A stretch of DNA of 64,000 bases, taken from the NCBI GenBank assembly GCA_964036045.1, contig OZ038390.1, positions 38,186,974-38,250,973 on the forward strand, written 5' to 3'. This DNA comes from Eutreptiella sp. 'Long Island Sound 2002' (lineage: Eukaryota; Euglenozoa; Euglenophyceae; Eutreptiales; Eutreptiaceae). Under the pieces are notes generated by a model. The model was not told where the DNA came from and ran no database searches. It saw nothing but the letters and a program-made list of their open reading frames with translations. This document shows positions 21,556 through 35,831 of this stretch, in pieces; within the stretch, counting starts at the first letter, position 1; every line of letters begins with the position of its first letter. Made by a program: the position numbers and the translations under genes.

Positions 21556-23951
21556 AGGGGGTCCCCAACGCGTCAAAGCGCAAGACAAAATCAGCAGTGG
21601 CCCACAAGTGGGCCTAGTGGCTACATAACCCCTACCATCTGGGAGGTTCCCAATGCTTCAGAGCGGGGGACAAAATGAGATGTGGCCCACAAGTGGGCCT
21701 GGTGGCTACATAACCCCTGCCTTGTGGGGGGTCCCCAACGCTTCAAAGCAGGGGAACAAAATCAGCAGTGGATCACAACTATGCCTGGTGGCTACATAAC
21801 CCCTGCCGCGTTGGGGGGTCCCCAACGCGTCAAAGCAGGGGACAAAATCAGCAGTGGATCACAACTCGGCCTGGTGGCTACATAACCCCTGCCATCTGGA
21901 GGGTTCCCAACGCTTTAGAGCGGAGGACAAAATCATATGTGCCCCACAAATGGGCCGGGTGTGTATATGAACACTGCCATCTCGGGGGATGCCCAACACT
22001 TACACTTGGGGGACAAAATCAGATGTCGCCCACAGGTGGGCCTGGTGGCTGAATAACCCCTGCCGTCTGGGGGGGTCCCTAGCGCTTCAGAGCGGGGGAC
22101 AAAATCAAGCGTGGCCCACAAGGGGGCTTGGTGGCTACATAATTCGTGCCATCTGGGGGGGTCCCCAAAGCTTCACAGCAGGGGACAAAATGAGATGTGG
22201 CCCACAAGTGGGGCTAGTGGCTACATAACCCTTGCCGTCTAGGGGGTCCCCAACGCTTCAGAGCGGGGCACAAAATCATATGTGGCCCAAAGGTGGGCCT
22301 TGTGGCTACATAACCCCTACCGTCTCGGGGGTCCCCAACGCGTCAAAGCGCAGGACAAAATTAGATGGGGCCCACAGGTGGCACTAATGGCTACATAACC
22401 CATGCCATCTGGGAGGTTCCCAATGCTTCAAAGCGGGGGACAAAACCAGCAGTGGCCCACAAGTGGGCCTGGTGGCTACATAACCCCTGCCTTGTGGGGG
22501 GTGCCCAACGCTTCAAAGCATGGGAACAAAATCAGCAGTGGATCACAACTCGGCGTAGTGGCTACATAACCCCTGCCGTCTAGGGGGTGCGCAACGCTTT
22601 AAAGCGGGGGACAAAATCAGAAGTGGCCCACTACAGCGCCTGGTGGCTGCGCAACCACCGCCATCTGGAAGGTTCCCAACGCTTTAGAGCGGAGCACAAA
22701 CTCATATGTGCCCCACAAATGGGCCGGGTGTGTATATGAACATTGCCATCTCGGGGGATGCCCAACACTTACACTTGCGGGACAAAATTAGATGGGGCCC
22801 ACAGGTGGCACTAATGGCTACATAACCCCTGCCATCTGGGAGGTTCCCAATGCTTCAAAGCGGGGGACAAAATCAGCAGTGGCCCACAAGTGGGCCTGGT
22901 GGCTACATAACCCCTGCCGTCTGGGGGGGTCCCCAACGCTTCAGAGCGGGGAACAAAATCATGTGTGGGCCAAAGGTGGGCCTAGTAGCTACATAACCCC
23001 TGCCGTCTAGGGGGTCCCCAACACTTCAGAGCGGGGGACAAAATCATATGTGGCCCACAAGTGGGCCTAGTGGCTACATAACCCCTGCTATCTGGGGGGG
23101 GGTCCCCAACGCTTCACAGCGGGGGACAAAATGAAAAGGGGCCCACAAGGGGGCTTGGTGGCTACATAACCCCTGCCATCTGGGGGGGTCCCCAAAGCTT
23201 CAAGGCAGGGGACAAAATGAGATGTGGGCCAAAAGTGGGCCTAGTGGCTACATAACCCCTGCCGTCTAGGGGGTCCCCAACGCTTCAGAGCGGGGCACAA
23301 AATCATATGTGGCCCAAAGGTGGGCCTTGTGGCTACATAACCCCTACCGTCTTGGGGGTCCCCAATGCTTCAAAGCGGGGGACAAAATCAAATGCGGCCC
23401 ACAAAGGGGCCTGGTGGCTACATAACCCCTACCATCTGGGAGGTTCCTAATGCTTCAGAGCGGGGGGTAAAATGAGATGTGGCCCACAAGTGGGCCTGGT
23501 GGCTACATAACCCCTACCATCTGGGAGGTTCCTAATGCTTCAGAGCGGGGGGTAAAATGAGATGTGGCCCACAAGTGGGCCTGGTGGCTACATAACCCCT
23601 GCCGCGTTGGGGGGTCCCCAACGCCTCAAAGCAGGGGAACAAAATCAGCAGTGGATCACAACTCGGCCTGGTGGCTACATAAACCTTGCCGTTTTGGGGG
23701 TCCCCAACGCTTCAAAGCGGGGGACAAAATCATATGTGGCCCACTACAGCACCTGGTGGCTACATAACCCCCGCCATCTGGAAGGTTCCCAACGCTTTAA
23801 AAAAGGGGACAAAATCAGAAGTGCCCCACAAATGGGCCGGCCGTCTATATAAACCCTGCCAACTCGGGGGATGCCCAACACTTACACTTGAGGGACAAAA
23901 TCAGATGCCGCCCACAAGTGGGCCTAGTGGCTACATAACCCTTGCCATCTA

Positions 23952-24110
23952 GGTCTCATTCGAGGTTTTCAAACGCTCCCCTCAGTCCCTCAAAGCTGGG
24001 ATCATAGCCACTGCAGGGTTCAGGAGATTCTTGGAGTTCAGTATGTACAGTCAGAGGTGCATAAGTGGTGGCTCTGTGGCGGCCTGCTGTGCCTGCTCGG
24101 CCATCTAGGG
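23952..24110. repeat. Higher-order spacer, copy 3
   Basis: Same segment as at 21401, with minor substitutions. Confidence 0.88.
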
Positions 24111-25051
24111 GGTCCCCAACGCGTCAAAGCGCGAGACAAAATTAGATGGGGCCCACAGGTGGCCCTAATGGCTACATAACCCCTGCCATCTGGGAGGTTC
24201 CCAATGCTTCAGAGCGGGGGACAAAATCAGCACTGGCCCACGAGTGGGCTTGGTGGCTACATAACCCCTGCCTTGTGGCGGGTCCCCAACACTTCAGAGC
24301 GGGGGACAAAATCATATGTGGGCCAAAAGTGGGCCTGGTGGCTACATAACCCCCGCCGTCTGGGGGGGTCCCCAACACTTCAGAGCGGAGGACAAAAGGA
24401 GATGTGGGCCACAAGTGGGCCTAGTGGCTACATAACCCCTGCCATCTGGGGGGTCCCCAAAGCTTCACAGCAGGGGACAAAATGAGATGTGGCCCACAAG
24501 TGGGGCTAGTGGCTACATAACCCCTGCCGTCTAGGGGGTCCCCAATGCTTCAAAGCGGGGCACAAAATCCTATGTGGCCCAAAAGTGGGCCTAGTGGCTA
24601 CATAATCCCTACCGTCTCGGGGGTCCCCAATGCTTCAAAGCAGGGGACAAAATCAAATGTGGCCCACAAGTGGGCCTGGTGGCTACATAACCCGTGCCAT
24701 CTGAGATGTTCCTAATGATTCAGAGCGGGGGGTAAAATGAGATGTGGCCAACAAGTGGGCCTGGTGGCTACATAACCCCTGCCTTGTGGGGGGTCCCCAA
24801 CGCTTCAGAGCGGGGGACAAAATCAGCAGTGGCCCACTACAGCACATGGTGGTTGCACAACCCCCGCCATCTGGAGGGTTCCCAACGCTTTAGAAAAGGG
24901 GACATATCAGAAGTGTCCCACAAATGGGCCGGGTGTCATCCCTGTGAAATGAACCCTGTCATCTCGGGGGATGCCCAACACTTACACTTGAGGGACAAAA
25001 TCAGATGTCGCCCACAAATGCGCATGGTGGCTACATAACCCTTGCCATCTA

Positions 25052-25208
25052 GGTCTCATTCGAGGTTTTCAAACGCTCCCCTGAGCCCCTCAAAGCTGGG
25101 ATCATAGCCACTGCACGGTTCAGGAGATTCTTGGAGTTCAGTATGTACAGTCAGAGGTGAATAAGTGGTGGCTTTGTGGCGGCCTGCTCTGCCTGCTCAG
25201 CCATCTAG
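25052..25208. repeat. Higher-order spacer, copy 4
   Basis: Same segment, placed 1,100 bp after copy 3. Confidence 0.88.
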
Positions 25209-26051
25209 GGGGTCCCCAACGCGTCAAAGCGCGAGACAAAATTAGATGGGGCCCACAGGTGGCCCTGCTGGCTACATAACCCCTGCCATCTGGCAGGTTC
25301 CCAATGCTTCAAAGCGGGGGACAAAATCAGCAGTGGCCCACAAGTGGCTACATAACCCTTGCCGTCTAGGGGGTCCCCAACGCTTCTGGGCGGGGGACAA
25401 CATCATATGTGGCCCAAAAGTGGGCCTAGTGGCTACATAACCCCTGCCGTCTGGGGGGTCCCCAACGCTTCAGAGCGGGGGACAAAATCAAACGTGGCCC
25501 ACAAGGGGGGCCTAGTGGCTATATAACCCCTGCCATCTGGGGGGTCCCCAAAGCTTCACAGCAGTGGACAAAATGAGATGTGGGCCAAAAGTGGGCCTAG
25601 TGGCTACATAACCCCTACCGTCTTGGGGGTCCCCAAAGCTTCAAAGCGGGGGACAAAATCAAATGTGGCCCACAAGGGGGCCTGGTGGCTACATAACCCC
25701 TGCCATCTGGGAGGTTCCTAACGCTTCAAAGCGGGGGGTAAAATGAGATGTGGCCTACAAGTGGGCCTGGTGGCTACATAACCCCTGCCTTGTGGGGGGT
25801 CCCCAACGCTTCAAAGCATGGGAACAAAAACAGCAGTGGCCCACAAGTGAGCCTGGTGGCTACATAACCCCCGCCATCTGGAGGGTTCCCAACGCTTTAG
25901 AAAAGGGGACAAAATCAGAAGTGCCCCACAAATGGGCCGGGTGTCTATATGAACCCTGCCGTCTCAGGGGATGCCCAACACTTACACTTGAGGGACAAAA
26001 TCAGATGTCGCCCACAAATGGGCATGGTGGCTACATAACCCTTGCCATCTA

Positions 26052-26208
26052 GGTCTCATTCGAGGTTTTCAAACGCTCCCCTCAGTCCCTCAAAGCTGGG
26101 ATCATAGCCACTGCAGGGTTCAGGAGAATCTTGGAGTTCAGTATGTACAGTCAGAGGTGCATAAGTGGTGGCTTTGTGGCGGCCTGCTCTGCCTGCTCGG
26201 CCATCTAG
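26052..26208. repeat. Higher-order spacer, copy 5
   Basis: Same segment, placed 1,000 bp after copy 4. The intervals fit ten or eleven 85-bp monomers plus one spacer. Confidence 0.88.
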
Positions 26209-27802
26209 GGGGTCCCTAACGCGTCAAAGCGCAACACAAAATTAGATGGGGCCCACAGGTGGCCCTGCTGGCTACATAACCCCTGCCATCTGGGAGGTTC
26301 CCAATGCTTCAAAGCGGGGGACAAAATCAAAAGGGGCCCACAAGTGGGCCTGCTGGCTACATAACCCCTGCCGTCTAGGGGGTCCCCAACGCTTCCGAGC
26401 GGGGGACAAAATCATGTGTGGCCCACAAGTGGGCCTAGTGGCTACATAGCCCCCGCCGTCTGGGGGGGTCCCCAAAGCTTCACAGCAGGGGACAAAACGA
26501 GATGTGGGCCACAAGTGGGCCTAGTGGCTACATAACCCTTGCCGTCTGGGGTGTCCCCAACGCTTCAGAGCGGGGGACAAAATCATATGTGGCCCACAAA
26601 TGGGCCTAGTGGCTACATAACCCCTGCCATCTGGGGGGTCCCCAATGCTTCAAAGCGGGGGACAAAATCAAACGTGGCCCGCAATTGGGCTTGGTGGCTA
26701 CATAACCCCTCCCGTTTGGGGGTCCCCGACACTTCAGAGCGGGGGACAAAATCATATGTGGCCCACAAGTGGGCCTAGTGGCTACATAACCTTTGTCATC
26801 TGGGGGGTCCCCAACGCTTCGAAGCGGGGGACAAAATCAAAAGTGGCCTACAGCCAGGCTTGATGGCTACATAACCCCTGCCATCTGGGGGGGTCCCCAA
26901 AGCTTCAAGGCAGGGGACAAAATGAGATGTGGGCCAAAAGTGGGCCTAGTGGCTACATAACCCCTGCCGTCTAGGGGGTCCCCAAAGCTTCAAAGCGGGG
27001 CACAAAATCATATGTGGCCCAAAGGTGGGCCCTGTGTCTACATAACCCCTACCGTCTTGGGGGTCCCCAAAGCTTCAAAGCGGGGGACAAAATCAAATGT
27101 GGCCCACAAAGGGGGCCTGGTGGCTACATAACCCGTGCCATCTGGGAGGTTTCCAACGCTTCAAAGCGGGGGGTAAAATGAGATGTGGCCCACCAGTGGG
27201 CCTGGTGGCTACATAACCCCTGCCCCGTGGAGGGTCCCCAACGCTTCAAAGCAAGGGTACAAAATCAGCAATGGATCACAACTCGGCCTGGTGGCTACAT
27301 AAACCCTGCCGTGTTGGGGGGTTCCCCAACGCTTCAAAGCAGGGGACAAAATCAGAAGTGGCCCACTACAGCGCCTGGTGGCTACATAACCCCCGCCATC
27401 TGGAGGGTTCCCAACGCTTTAAAAAAGGGGACAAAATCAGAAGTGCCCCACAAATGGGCCGGGTGTCGATATGAACACTGTCATCTCGGGGGATGCCCAA
27501 CACTTACACTTGCGGGACAAAATTAGATGTCGCCCACAAGAGGGCCTGGTGGCTACATAACCCTTGCCGTCTGGGGGGGGGGGGGGGCAACGCTTCAGAG
27601 CGGGCGACAAAATCAAATGTGGCCCACAAGTGGGCATGGAGGCTACACAACCACTGCCATCTAGGGGGTCCACAACGCGTCAGAGCGGGGGACAAAATCA
27701 GCAGTGGCCCACAAGGGGGCCTGGTGGCTACTTAAACCATGCCATCTGGGAGGTACCCAACGCTTCAGAGCGGGGGGACAAAATCACATGTGGCCCACAA
27801 GG

Positions 27803-28480
27803 GATATTTAGGGACCCATTTAGGGACCCCAATCAAATATGGGGGCGACGGATCTGGCCATTTGAAGACGGATCACGCGTAAGGGTACCCATGAGTCAAA
27901 ACCAACACAAAATAGTCCCAAGCATTGAGATTTGGTGGTAGGGACATAAATGAAGCTTCAAATGCAGAGAAAAACCCTCAAAAACACGGATCAGGCCATG
28001 GGAATATGTATCGATCACCCCATTTAGGGACCCCGATCAAATGTGGGGGCAACGGATCTGGCCATTTGGAGACGAATCACGCCCCAAGGTACCCATGACG
28101 CCAAACCGACACAAAACAATCTCAACCAATCAGATTTGGTGTTAGGGACATAAATGCAGCTCCAAATACAGAGAAACACCTTCAAAAACACGGATCACGC
28201 CATGGGGATACGTATGGATCTCTCCATTTAGGGACCCCGATCAAATGTGCGGCAACGGATCTGGCCATTTGTAGACAGATCACGCCTAAGGGTACCAATG
28301 AGGCAAAACCGACACAGAACAGTCCCAACCAATTAGCTTTGGCGTTAGGGACATCAATGAAGCTCCAAATGCAGAGAAATACCTTCAAAAACACGGATCA
28401 GGCCATGGGGATATGTATGGATAACCCCATTTAGGGACCCCGATCAAATGTGAGCGGGAGACCGAGAACGACTAAGGGTA
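27803..28480. repeat. Nested satellite of about 204 bp (3.3 copies)
   Basis: The word CATTTAGGGACCCC starts at 27817, 28021, 28224 and 28428, giving a 203-204 bp period. Units contain GGATCTGGCCATTTG, AAGGGTACC, CACAAAA and AAACACGGATCA. There is no similarity to the 85-bp family, and the block interrupts array 2. Confidence 0.92.
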
Positions 28481-31400
28481 CCCGGAGCGGGGTGGCTGCA
28501 TAACCCCTGCTATGTGGGAGGTTCCCAACGCTTAAGAGCAAGGGACAAAATGAGATGTGGCCCACAAGGGGGCATGGTGGCTACATAACCCCTGCCATCT
28601 AGGGGGTCCCCAACGCTTCAGAGCGGGGCACAAAATCATATGTGGCTCAAAGGTGGGCCTCGTGGCTACGTAACCCCTACCGTCTCGGGGGTCCCTAATG
28701 CTTCAAAGCGGGGGACAAAATTAGCAGTGGCCCACAAGGGGGCCTGGTGGCTACATAACCCCTGCCATCTGGGGGCTGCCCAACGTTTCAGAGCAGGGGA
28801 TAAAATCACAAGAGGCCCACAAGTGGGCCTCGGGGCTACATAACCCCTGCCATGTGGGGGGTCCCCAACACTTCAGCGAGGGGTACAAAATCAGCAGTGG
28901 ATCATAACTCGGCCTGGTGGCTACATAGCCCCTGCCGTTTGGGGGGATCCCCGACGCTTCAAAGCGGAGTACAAAATCAGAAAGGGCCCACACGTGGGCC
29001 TGGTGCCTACATCCCGTACTGCCTAGTTGGTCCCCAACGCTTCAGAATAGGGGACAAAATCAAATGTGGCCCATGAGTGGGCCCGGTGTCTGCATAACAC
29101 TTGCCGTCTGGGGGGTCCCCGGCGCTTCCAAGAGGGGGACAAAATCAGCAGTGGATCACAATTCGGCCTGGTGGCTACATAACCCCTACCGTTTGGGGGG
29201 TCCCCAACGCTTCAAAGCAGGGGACACAATGCTAAAGGGCCCATAGGTGGGCCTAATGGCTACATAACCTGTGCTGCCTAGTTGGTCCCCAACGCTTTAG
29301 AGTAGGGGACAAAATCAGATGTCGCCCACAAGTGGCTACATAACCCCTGCCGTCTTGGGGGTCCCCAACGCTTTAAAGAGAGGGATGAAATCAGCAGTGG
29401 ATCACAATTCGGCCTGTTGGCTACATAGCCCGTGCCGTGTGGGGGTCCCCAACGCTTCAAAGCGGGGTACAAAATCAGAAGTGGCGCACAAGCGGGCCTG
29501 GTGCCTACATAACCCCTACCATCTAGGAGACTTCAAAGCAGGGGACGAAAATAGGAGTGGCCCAAACGTGGGCGTGGGCGCTACATAACCCCTGCCATTT
29601 GGGGCTTGGCCAACGCCTCAGAGCGGGAGACAAAATCAGCAGTGGCCCACAAGTGGGCCTAGTGGCTACATAACCCTTGCCATCTGGGAGGTCCCAAACG
29701 CTTCACAGCAAGGGACAAAATGAGATGTGGCCCACAAGTGGGCATGGTGGCTACATAACCCCTGCCCTCTCGTGGATCCCCAACGCTTCACGCCGCAGGA
29801 CAAAATCAGTGGAGGCCCACAGGTTGGCCTCTTGGCTACATAACTCTTACCATCTCGGGGGTCCCCAACACTTCACATCGGGGGACAAAATCAGAAGTGG
29901 CCCACGAATGGCCTTGGTGGCTGCATAACCCCCTGCCGTTTGGGGGGTCCCCAATGCTTCAAAGCGGGGGACAAAATCAAATGTGGCCCACAACGGGGCC
30001 TGGTGGCTACATAACCCGTGAGTGGGCAATTGGTCCCCGACCCTTTAGAGTAGGGGACAAAATCAGAAGAGGCCAAAAGTGGGCCCAGTGGCTACATAAC
30101 CCCTACCGTCTGGGGGGTCCCCAATGCTTTAGGACAGGGGATGAAATCAGCAGTGGATCACGATTCGGCCCGATGGCTACATAAGTGGGCTTGGTGCCTA
30201 AAAACCCCTACCGTCTGGGAGGTCCCCAACACTGCAAAGCATGGGACAAAATCAGAACTGGCCCACAAGTGGGCCTGGTGGCTACATAACTCCTGCCATC
30301 TGGGGGCTGCCCAACGCTTCAGAGGAGGAGATAAAATCACAAGAGGCCCACAAGTGGGCCTCGGGGTTACATAAACCCTGCCTTGTGGGGGGTCCCCAAC
30401 GCTTCAAAACAGGGGAACAAAATCAGCAGTGTATCACAACTCGGCCTGGTGGCTACACAACCCCCGCCATCTGGAGGGTTCCCAATGCTTTAGAAAAAGG
30501 GACAAAATCAGAAGTGCCACACAAATGGGCCGGGTGTCTATATGAACCCTGCCATCTCAGGGGATGCCCAACACTTATGTTGGGGGGACAAAATCAGATG
30601 TGGCCCACAAGTGGACTTGGTGGCTATATAACCCCTACCATGTGGAGGGTCCCCAACGCTTCAGAGCGTGGGACAAAATTAGCAGTGGCCCACAAGTGGG
30701 CATGGTCGCTACATAACCCCTGCCATTTGGGAGGTTGTCAATGCTTTAGAGCGGGGAAGAAAATTAGCAGTGGCCCACAGGTTGGCATGGGGGCTACATA
30801 ACCCATGCCGTTTGGGGGGTCCCCAATGCTTCAAAGCAGGGGACAAAATTAGATGTGGCCCACAAGGGGGCCTAGTGGCTACAGAACCCGTACCGTTCGG
30901 GGGGGTCCCCAACGCTTCACAGCGTGGTACATAACCGGCTACATAACCCCTGCCATCTGGGGGGTCCCCAACGCTTCAAAGCAGGGGGACAAAATCAGAT
31001 GTGGCGCCTCATGGCTACAAAACCCGTGCCATTTTGGAGGTCCCCAACGCTTAAGAGCGGGGGACAAAATTAGCACAGCCCAACAAGTGGGCCCGGGCGC
31101 TACATAACCCCTGCCGTTCGGGGGGTCCACAACGCTTCACCACGGGGGACAAAATCGGCAGTGGATCAGAATTCGGCCTACGGGCCATATAACCCGTACC
31201 GTCGGGGGGGTCCCCAACGCTTCAGAGCAGGGAACAAAATGAGATGTGGTGCAAGGCTGGGCATGGTGGCTACATAACCCCTGCGATGTGTCCCCAAGGC
31301 TTCACGGTGCGGGGGAGAATCAATAGTGGATCACAAGTGGGCCTGATGGCTACATAAACCCTGCCGTCTAGGGGGTCCCCAACACTTCAGAACGGGCGAC

Positions 31401-33549
31401 AAAATCAGGGGGGAGCCGCAAGGGTCTGGTGGGTAAATAACACCGGCCATCTAGGGGGTTGCCAACGCTTCAGAGCGGGGGACAAAATTAGATGTGGCCC
31501 ACGAGTGGGCCCGGTGTCTGCATAACCCCTGCCGTTTAGGGGGTTCCCAACGCTTCAGAGCGGGGGACAAAATCAGCCTTGGATCACAAGTGGGCCTGGT
31601 GGCTACATAACCCTTGCCATGTGGGAGGTCCCCAACGCTTCAGAGCAGGGGACCAAAGCCGGAAGGGCCCTCAAGTGGGCATGGTGGCTACATAACCCGT
31701 ACTGCCCAGGTGGTCCCAACGCTTCAAAGCAGGGGGACAAAATCAAATGTGGCCCACAATTGGGCCTCATGGCTACATCACGCCTGCCATTTGGGAGGTC
31801 CCCAACGCTTCAAAGTGGGGACAAATCAGCAATGGATCACAAAAGGGCATGGTGGCTACATAACCGGTACTGCCTAGGTGGTCCCCAACGCTTCAAAGCG
31901 GCAGACAAAATTAGATGTGGCCCACAAGTGGGCATGGTGGCTACATAACCTCTGCCATTTGGGGTGTCCCCTTGGGAGGTCCCCAACGCTTCACAACGGG
32001 GGACAAAATCAGAAGTGGCCCACAGGTGGGCCTGGTGTCTACATAACCTATGCCATCGTGGGGGTTACCAACGCTTCAGAGCAAGGGAAAAAATCAGGAA
32101 AGGCCCACAAGTGGGCTTGGTCGCACAGTGCCACTGCCATTCGGGGGTCCCGAACGCTTCAAAGCAAGGGACAAAATCAGATGTGGCCCACAAGTGGGCA
32201 TGGTGGCGACATAACCCCTGCCATCTAGGTGGTCCCCAACGCTTCAAAGCAGGGGACAGAATCAGAAGTGCCCCACAAGCGGGCATGGTGGTTACATAAC
32301 CCCTGCCGCCTAGGGGGTACAAGTGGCCTACAAAATGACCTAGTGGCTACATAACCCGTGCCGTTTGGGGAGTCCGAAACACTTCAGAGCGCGAGACAAA
32401 ATCAGATGTGGCCCAGGAGTGGCCTTGGTGGCTACATAACTACTGACCTCGGGGGGGTCCCCAACGCTTTGGAGCGGGGGACAAAATCAGAATTGGCCCA
32501 CAGGTGGGCCTGGTGTCCATAACCTATGCCATCTTGGGGGTTACCAACGCTTGTGAGCAACAAAAAAATCGGGAAAGGGCCAAAAGTGGGCTTGGCCGCA
32601 CATTGCCACGGCCATTTGGGGGTCCCAAACGCTTCAAAGCAGGGGACAAAATCAGATGTGGCCCACAAGTGGGCATGGTGGCGACATCACCCTTGCCATC
32701 TAGGTGGTCCCCCAACGCTTCAAAGCAGGGGACAAAATCAGGAGGGGCCCACAAGGGGGTCTAGTGGTTACATAACCCCGACCGCCTAGGGGGTACAAGT
32801 GGCCTACAAGTTGGCCTAGTGGCTACATAACCCCTGCCTTGTGGGGGGTCCCCAACGCTTCAGAGCGGGGGACAAAATCAGATGTCGCCCACAAGTGGGC
32901 CTCGGGGCTACATAACGCCTGCCGTCCAGGGGGTCCCCAAAGCTTCGGAGCGGGGCACAAAATCATATGTGGCCCACAAGTGGGCCTGGTGGCTACATAA
33001 CCCCTGCCGTTGGGGAGGTTCCCAGCGCTTCAGAGCGGGGAGTAAAATGAGATGTGGCCCACAAGTGGGCCTGGTGGCCGTCTAGGGAGTCCCCAAAGCT
33101 TGAAAGCAGGGGGACAAAATCAAATGTGGCCCACAAGTGGGCCCGGTGGCTACATAACCCCTACCACTTTGGCCCCCCAACGCTTCACAGCGGGGGACAA
33201 AATCATATGTGGCCCACAACAAGGCTTGGTGGCTACATAACCTCTACCATATTGGGGGTCCCCAACGCTTCAGAGCGCGGGACAAAATTAGATGTGGCCC
33301 ACAAGTGGGCCTAGTGGCTGGGTACATAACCCCTGCCGTCTGAGGGTTCCCGTCCGTCTGAGGGGTCTGAGGGTGCTAAGACGCGTTCATGCTTACTGCA
33401 CACTCACATGCAATGACGACAAGAACTGTGGCAGTCCATGACAGCCGAAGACGTTTCGGGTTTTCCCCCTAGTAACCTCCACTACGGATAGTATTCAGAA
33501 GGGCTTCAAAGGTAGACCATTTCCTCTAGAGGGTGTTCAAATACTTGAC

Positions 33550-33597
33550 GCGGTGCGCACGCGGTTCGTCCGCAGTGCGTGCGCGGTGCACAAACTC
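33550..33597. repeat. Alternating purine-pyrimidine GC-rich cluster
   Basis: Dense GTGCGC, GCGCAC and CGCGGT words form alternating purine-pyrimidine runs, a pattern that favours left-handed DNA. Similar words recur at about 34697, 35372, 35478 and 36318 but are rare elsewhere in the window. Confidence 0.5.
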
Positions 33598-35806
33598 CCC
33601 CTTAGCAGGCCTGCTTCACAAATTGCATAACATGACCCACCATATTGATATCGGGCACAATTGAGGAGCAGTTGGTGAGCAGGACATTTTGGGGAGAGCA
33701 CATTGAGTCTACGCTTTATAAGGGAACTATATTAGGGCAAAATTAGGAAATTATGAGAAACAACCCCAGTGGAGCAGACCCTTCATTTTTGAAAGCCTTT
33801 CAACTCACCATCCACTTATTCATGGCCACATGTCAAAACTTGCGCCGCAATGTACAAGCCATGTGATTGCCACAAACTCGACCTGCAGAAGACCAAAAAA
33901 AAGTGGTAATGGGTGAAAAGGAGTGAACATTGAAGTAGATCCCATAAGTGGAACCACTGAAGATGCCACTACCAAACAATGATGGCTTCACCACTACCAT
34001 AATGTACAGGTCTTTGGAGTGGTGCTGTATGACAACATGACAACAGTGCGCATACTGCACACTGTGTTCTGCCTGGAAGCACTTGGGGGGTATGGTGGTT
34101 GCAACAAACAAGCGAAACAGCACTGCCAAAGGTGACATGGAAAATGGTTTCAGCATTGCCCACACACTGTGCAATTTACATTAGTGCTTCAGGACAAACA
34201 TGTAGCACAACAGATCTGCCATGTAAATATGTGCATGGGGGCGTGGGGGTGGGGATAATAATAATCAGTCCTATTGCACTGTCTGTAACATTCTGTAAAT
34301 TGCACAAAAGCGTTTGTGCAGCCCCAAATGGAAGTCCAAATCATTTTTAGGCGATTGTGGGGATTGTTTGGTGATTGTGTGGGTTCAGTGCATCGCAGCA
34401 CTTTTGGTTGAGAATTACCATGGATCCTTCACATTTCACTCTGGTTTGAAGCCATGATGATTTTCTGTCAGTCTGGGCAGCATTTTGTGACAGCATCCCA
34501 GTCTTTCGTGCAATCTTCACAAATCCCAGATGTGTAATATGCCTCCCCCTGGGCTCTACCCAGAGCGGCACATGAGGCAGCAATGTCGGCCAATGAGGAC
34601 TTTGGGTATGCAACCTAAGGAGAGTGGGGGGCAAATTGCCAAATTTCCGAAAAGCCGACAAACACCCACAACTCGATCTGAGGCCAAGTTCTTGCACTGT
34701 GCGCGCACGCAGAGCATACTGCGCACGCAGAGGCTGGGATACTCACCCAAGAATACCCGTCACCTGTCTAGTAGCATGGCGAAGCAGCAAAACCCACCGG
34801 TGGTACGTGTGACCCCATTCAAATGCCCCACCAGATCCACAATAGTCTGCTCCTGTGTGTTGTGTTGGGAACGTTGATGAGCTCCTATTGCAGCTTGACA
34901 GTCCTCCAAGCTGGTGTCGACTGGCAAGATACGCCCAAGGATGTGTTTATATCGATCTTGAAACTAATCGGGTTTGTAATGTTGTTCATTGATCAGGTGT
35001 TTCCGAATTTGCAGACAACTGGCTGAAGAATGCTGCCCTCCCAATACCCAGTACCGCCCAGCTGGAAGAAAAGGGAGTGATAGTGATTGTCATGCCAGGT
35101 GTCGAACACAAACAAAATGTGCAAGACATACTTCCACGGTTCTTCGGCAAACAGTCCACTCGTCTCAGGTCCTGCCCATTATACATGGCAAGGGTGAGGG
35201 GGAGGAAATAGGGAAAATGGTTGAAAATGGGCAAAAATGGTTGACAATTCAAATATGCCACATCCTAAATGCTTAGGAACCTAAAAAAAAAAACCCTGGT
35301 ACGGAACCAAAAACTTGTGAAAAGGGGCCGAAACTAGGGTTTGAGTATTTGCCGACATCCAAAACTTCACACTGCGTGCGCACTGCGTGCATGGCATTCC
35401 TTGAGGCCCAACCGTGCGGTCTGTTTGCACTCAGGGAAGGGCCATCTTTGCAGCACCCAGTGGGAGTTATTGCTCCGCGCGTGCACCGTGCGCACACCGC
35501 ACGTGCACTACGTCCGCACCGTGGCAACTATCAGTGGCCAAACACCGGTGAACCATCACAAGATGCACCCACCCAAACAGCCCATACAACCCCAGAAAAC
35601 CTGAGTTGCAAGCACACCACCTGCCTTCCTAGGTTTGTTTTTTCTGGTTGCCAATACTTTCCAAAGGCTTCTGAGTAGTTTTTGTTCTTTCCTGGAGGCC
35701 TCTTTATGGTTGCAATTATCACTAGGAGGGTCCCCAGATATACCCAAAGTTTGCACTACGCACGCACCGTGGCAAGAGCGCCCTCCCAGTGCACCCCACA
35801 TTTGTG

Positions 35807-35831
35807 CCCCCCCCCCCCCCCCCCCCCCCCC
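35807..35831 (+). repeat. Poly-C run (25 C)
   Basis: This is the longest uninterrupted homopolymer that I see in the window. Confidence 0.95.

Larger units (their letters stand above)
20423..33345. repeat. Satellite array 2 (85-bp family, diverged, about 13 kb)
   Basis: The consensus unit starts GGCTACATAACCCCTGCC, followed by a GGGGGGTCCCCAACGCTT block, CAGAGCGGGGGACAAAATCA and TGTGGCCCACAAGTGGGCC. The length is 85 bp, and the TAA closes the frames. Units are far more diverged than in array 1. Subtypes include one with GTGGATCACAACTCGGCC and one with GCGTCAAAGCGC. The right half, from about 28.5 kb, is the most degenerate. It is interrupted by the 155-bp spacer and by the 204-bp satellite. 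Confidence 0.96.

Noticed and set aside
20423-33345. Dozens of open frames of 60-190 codons on both strands
   Set aside because: All are translations of satellite monomers (for example PGGYITPAIW and WWLHNPCR phases) ended by the monomer's TAA.
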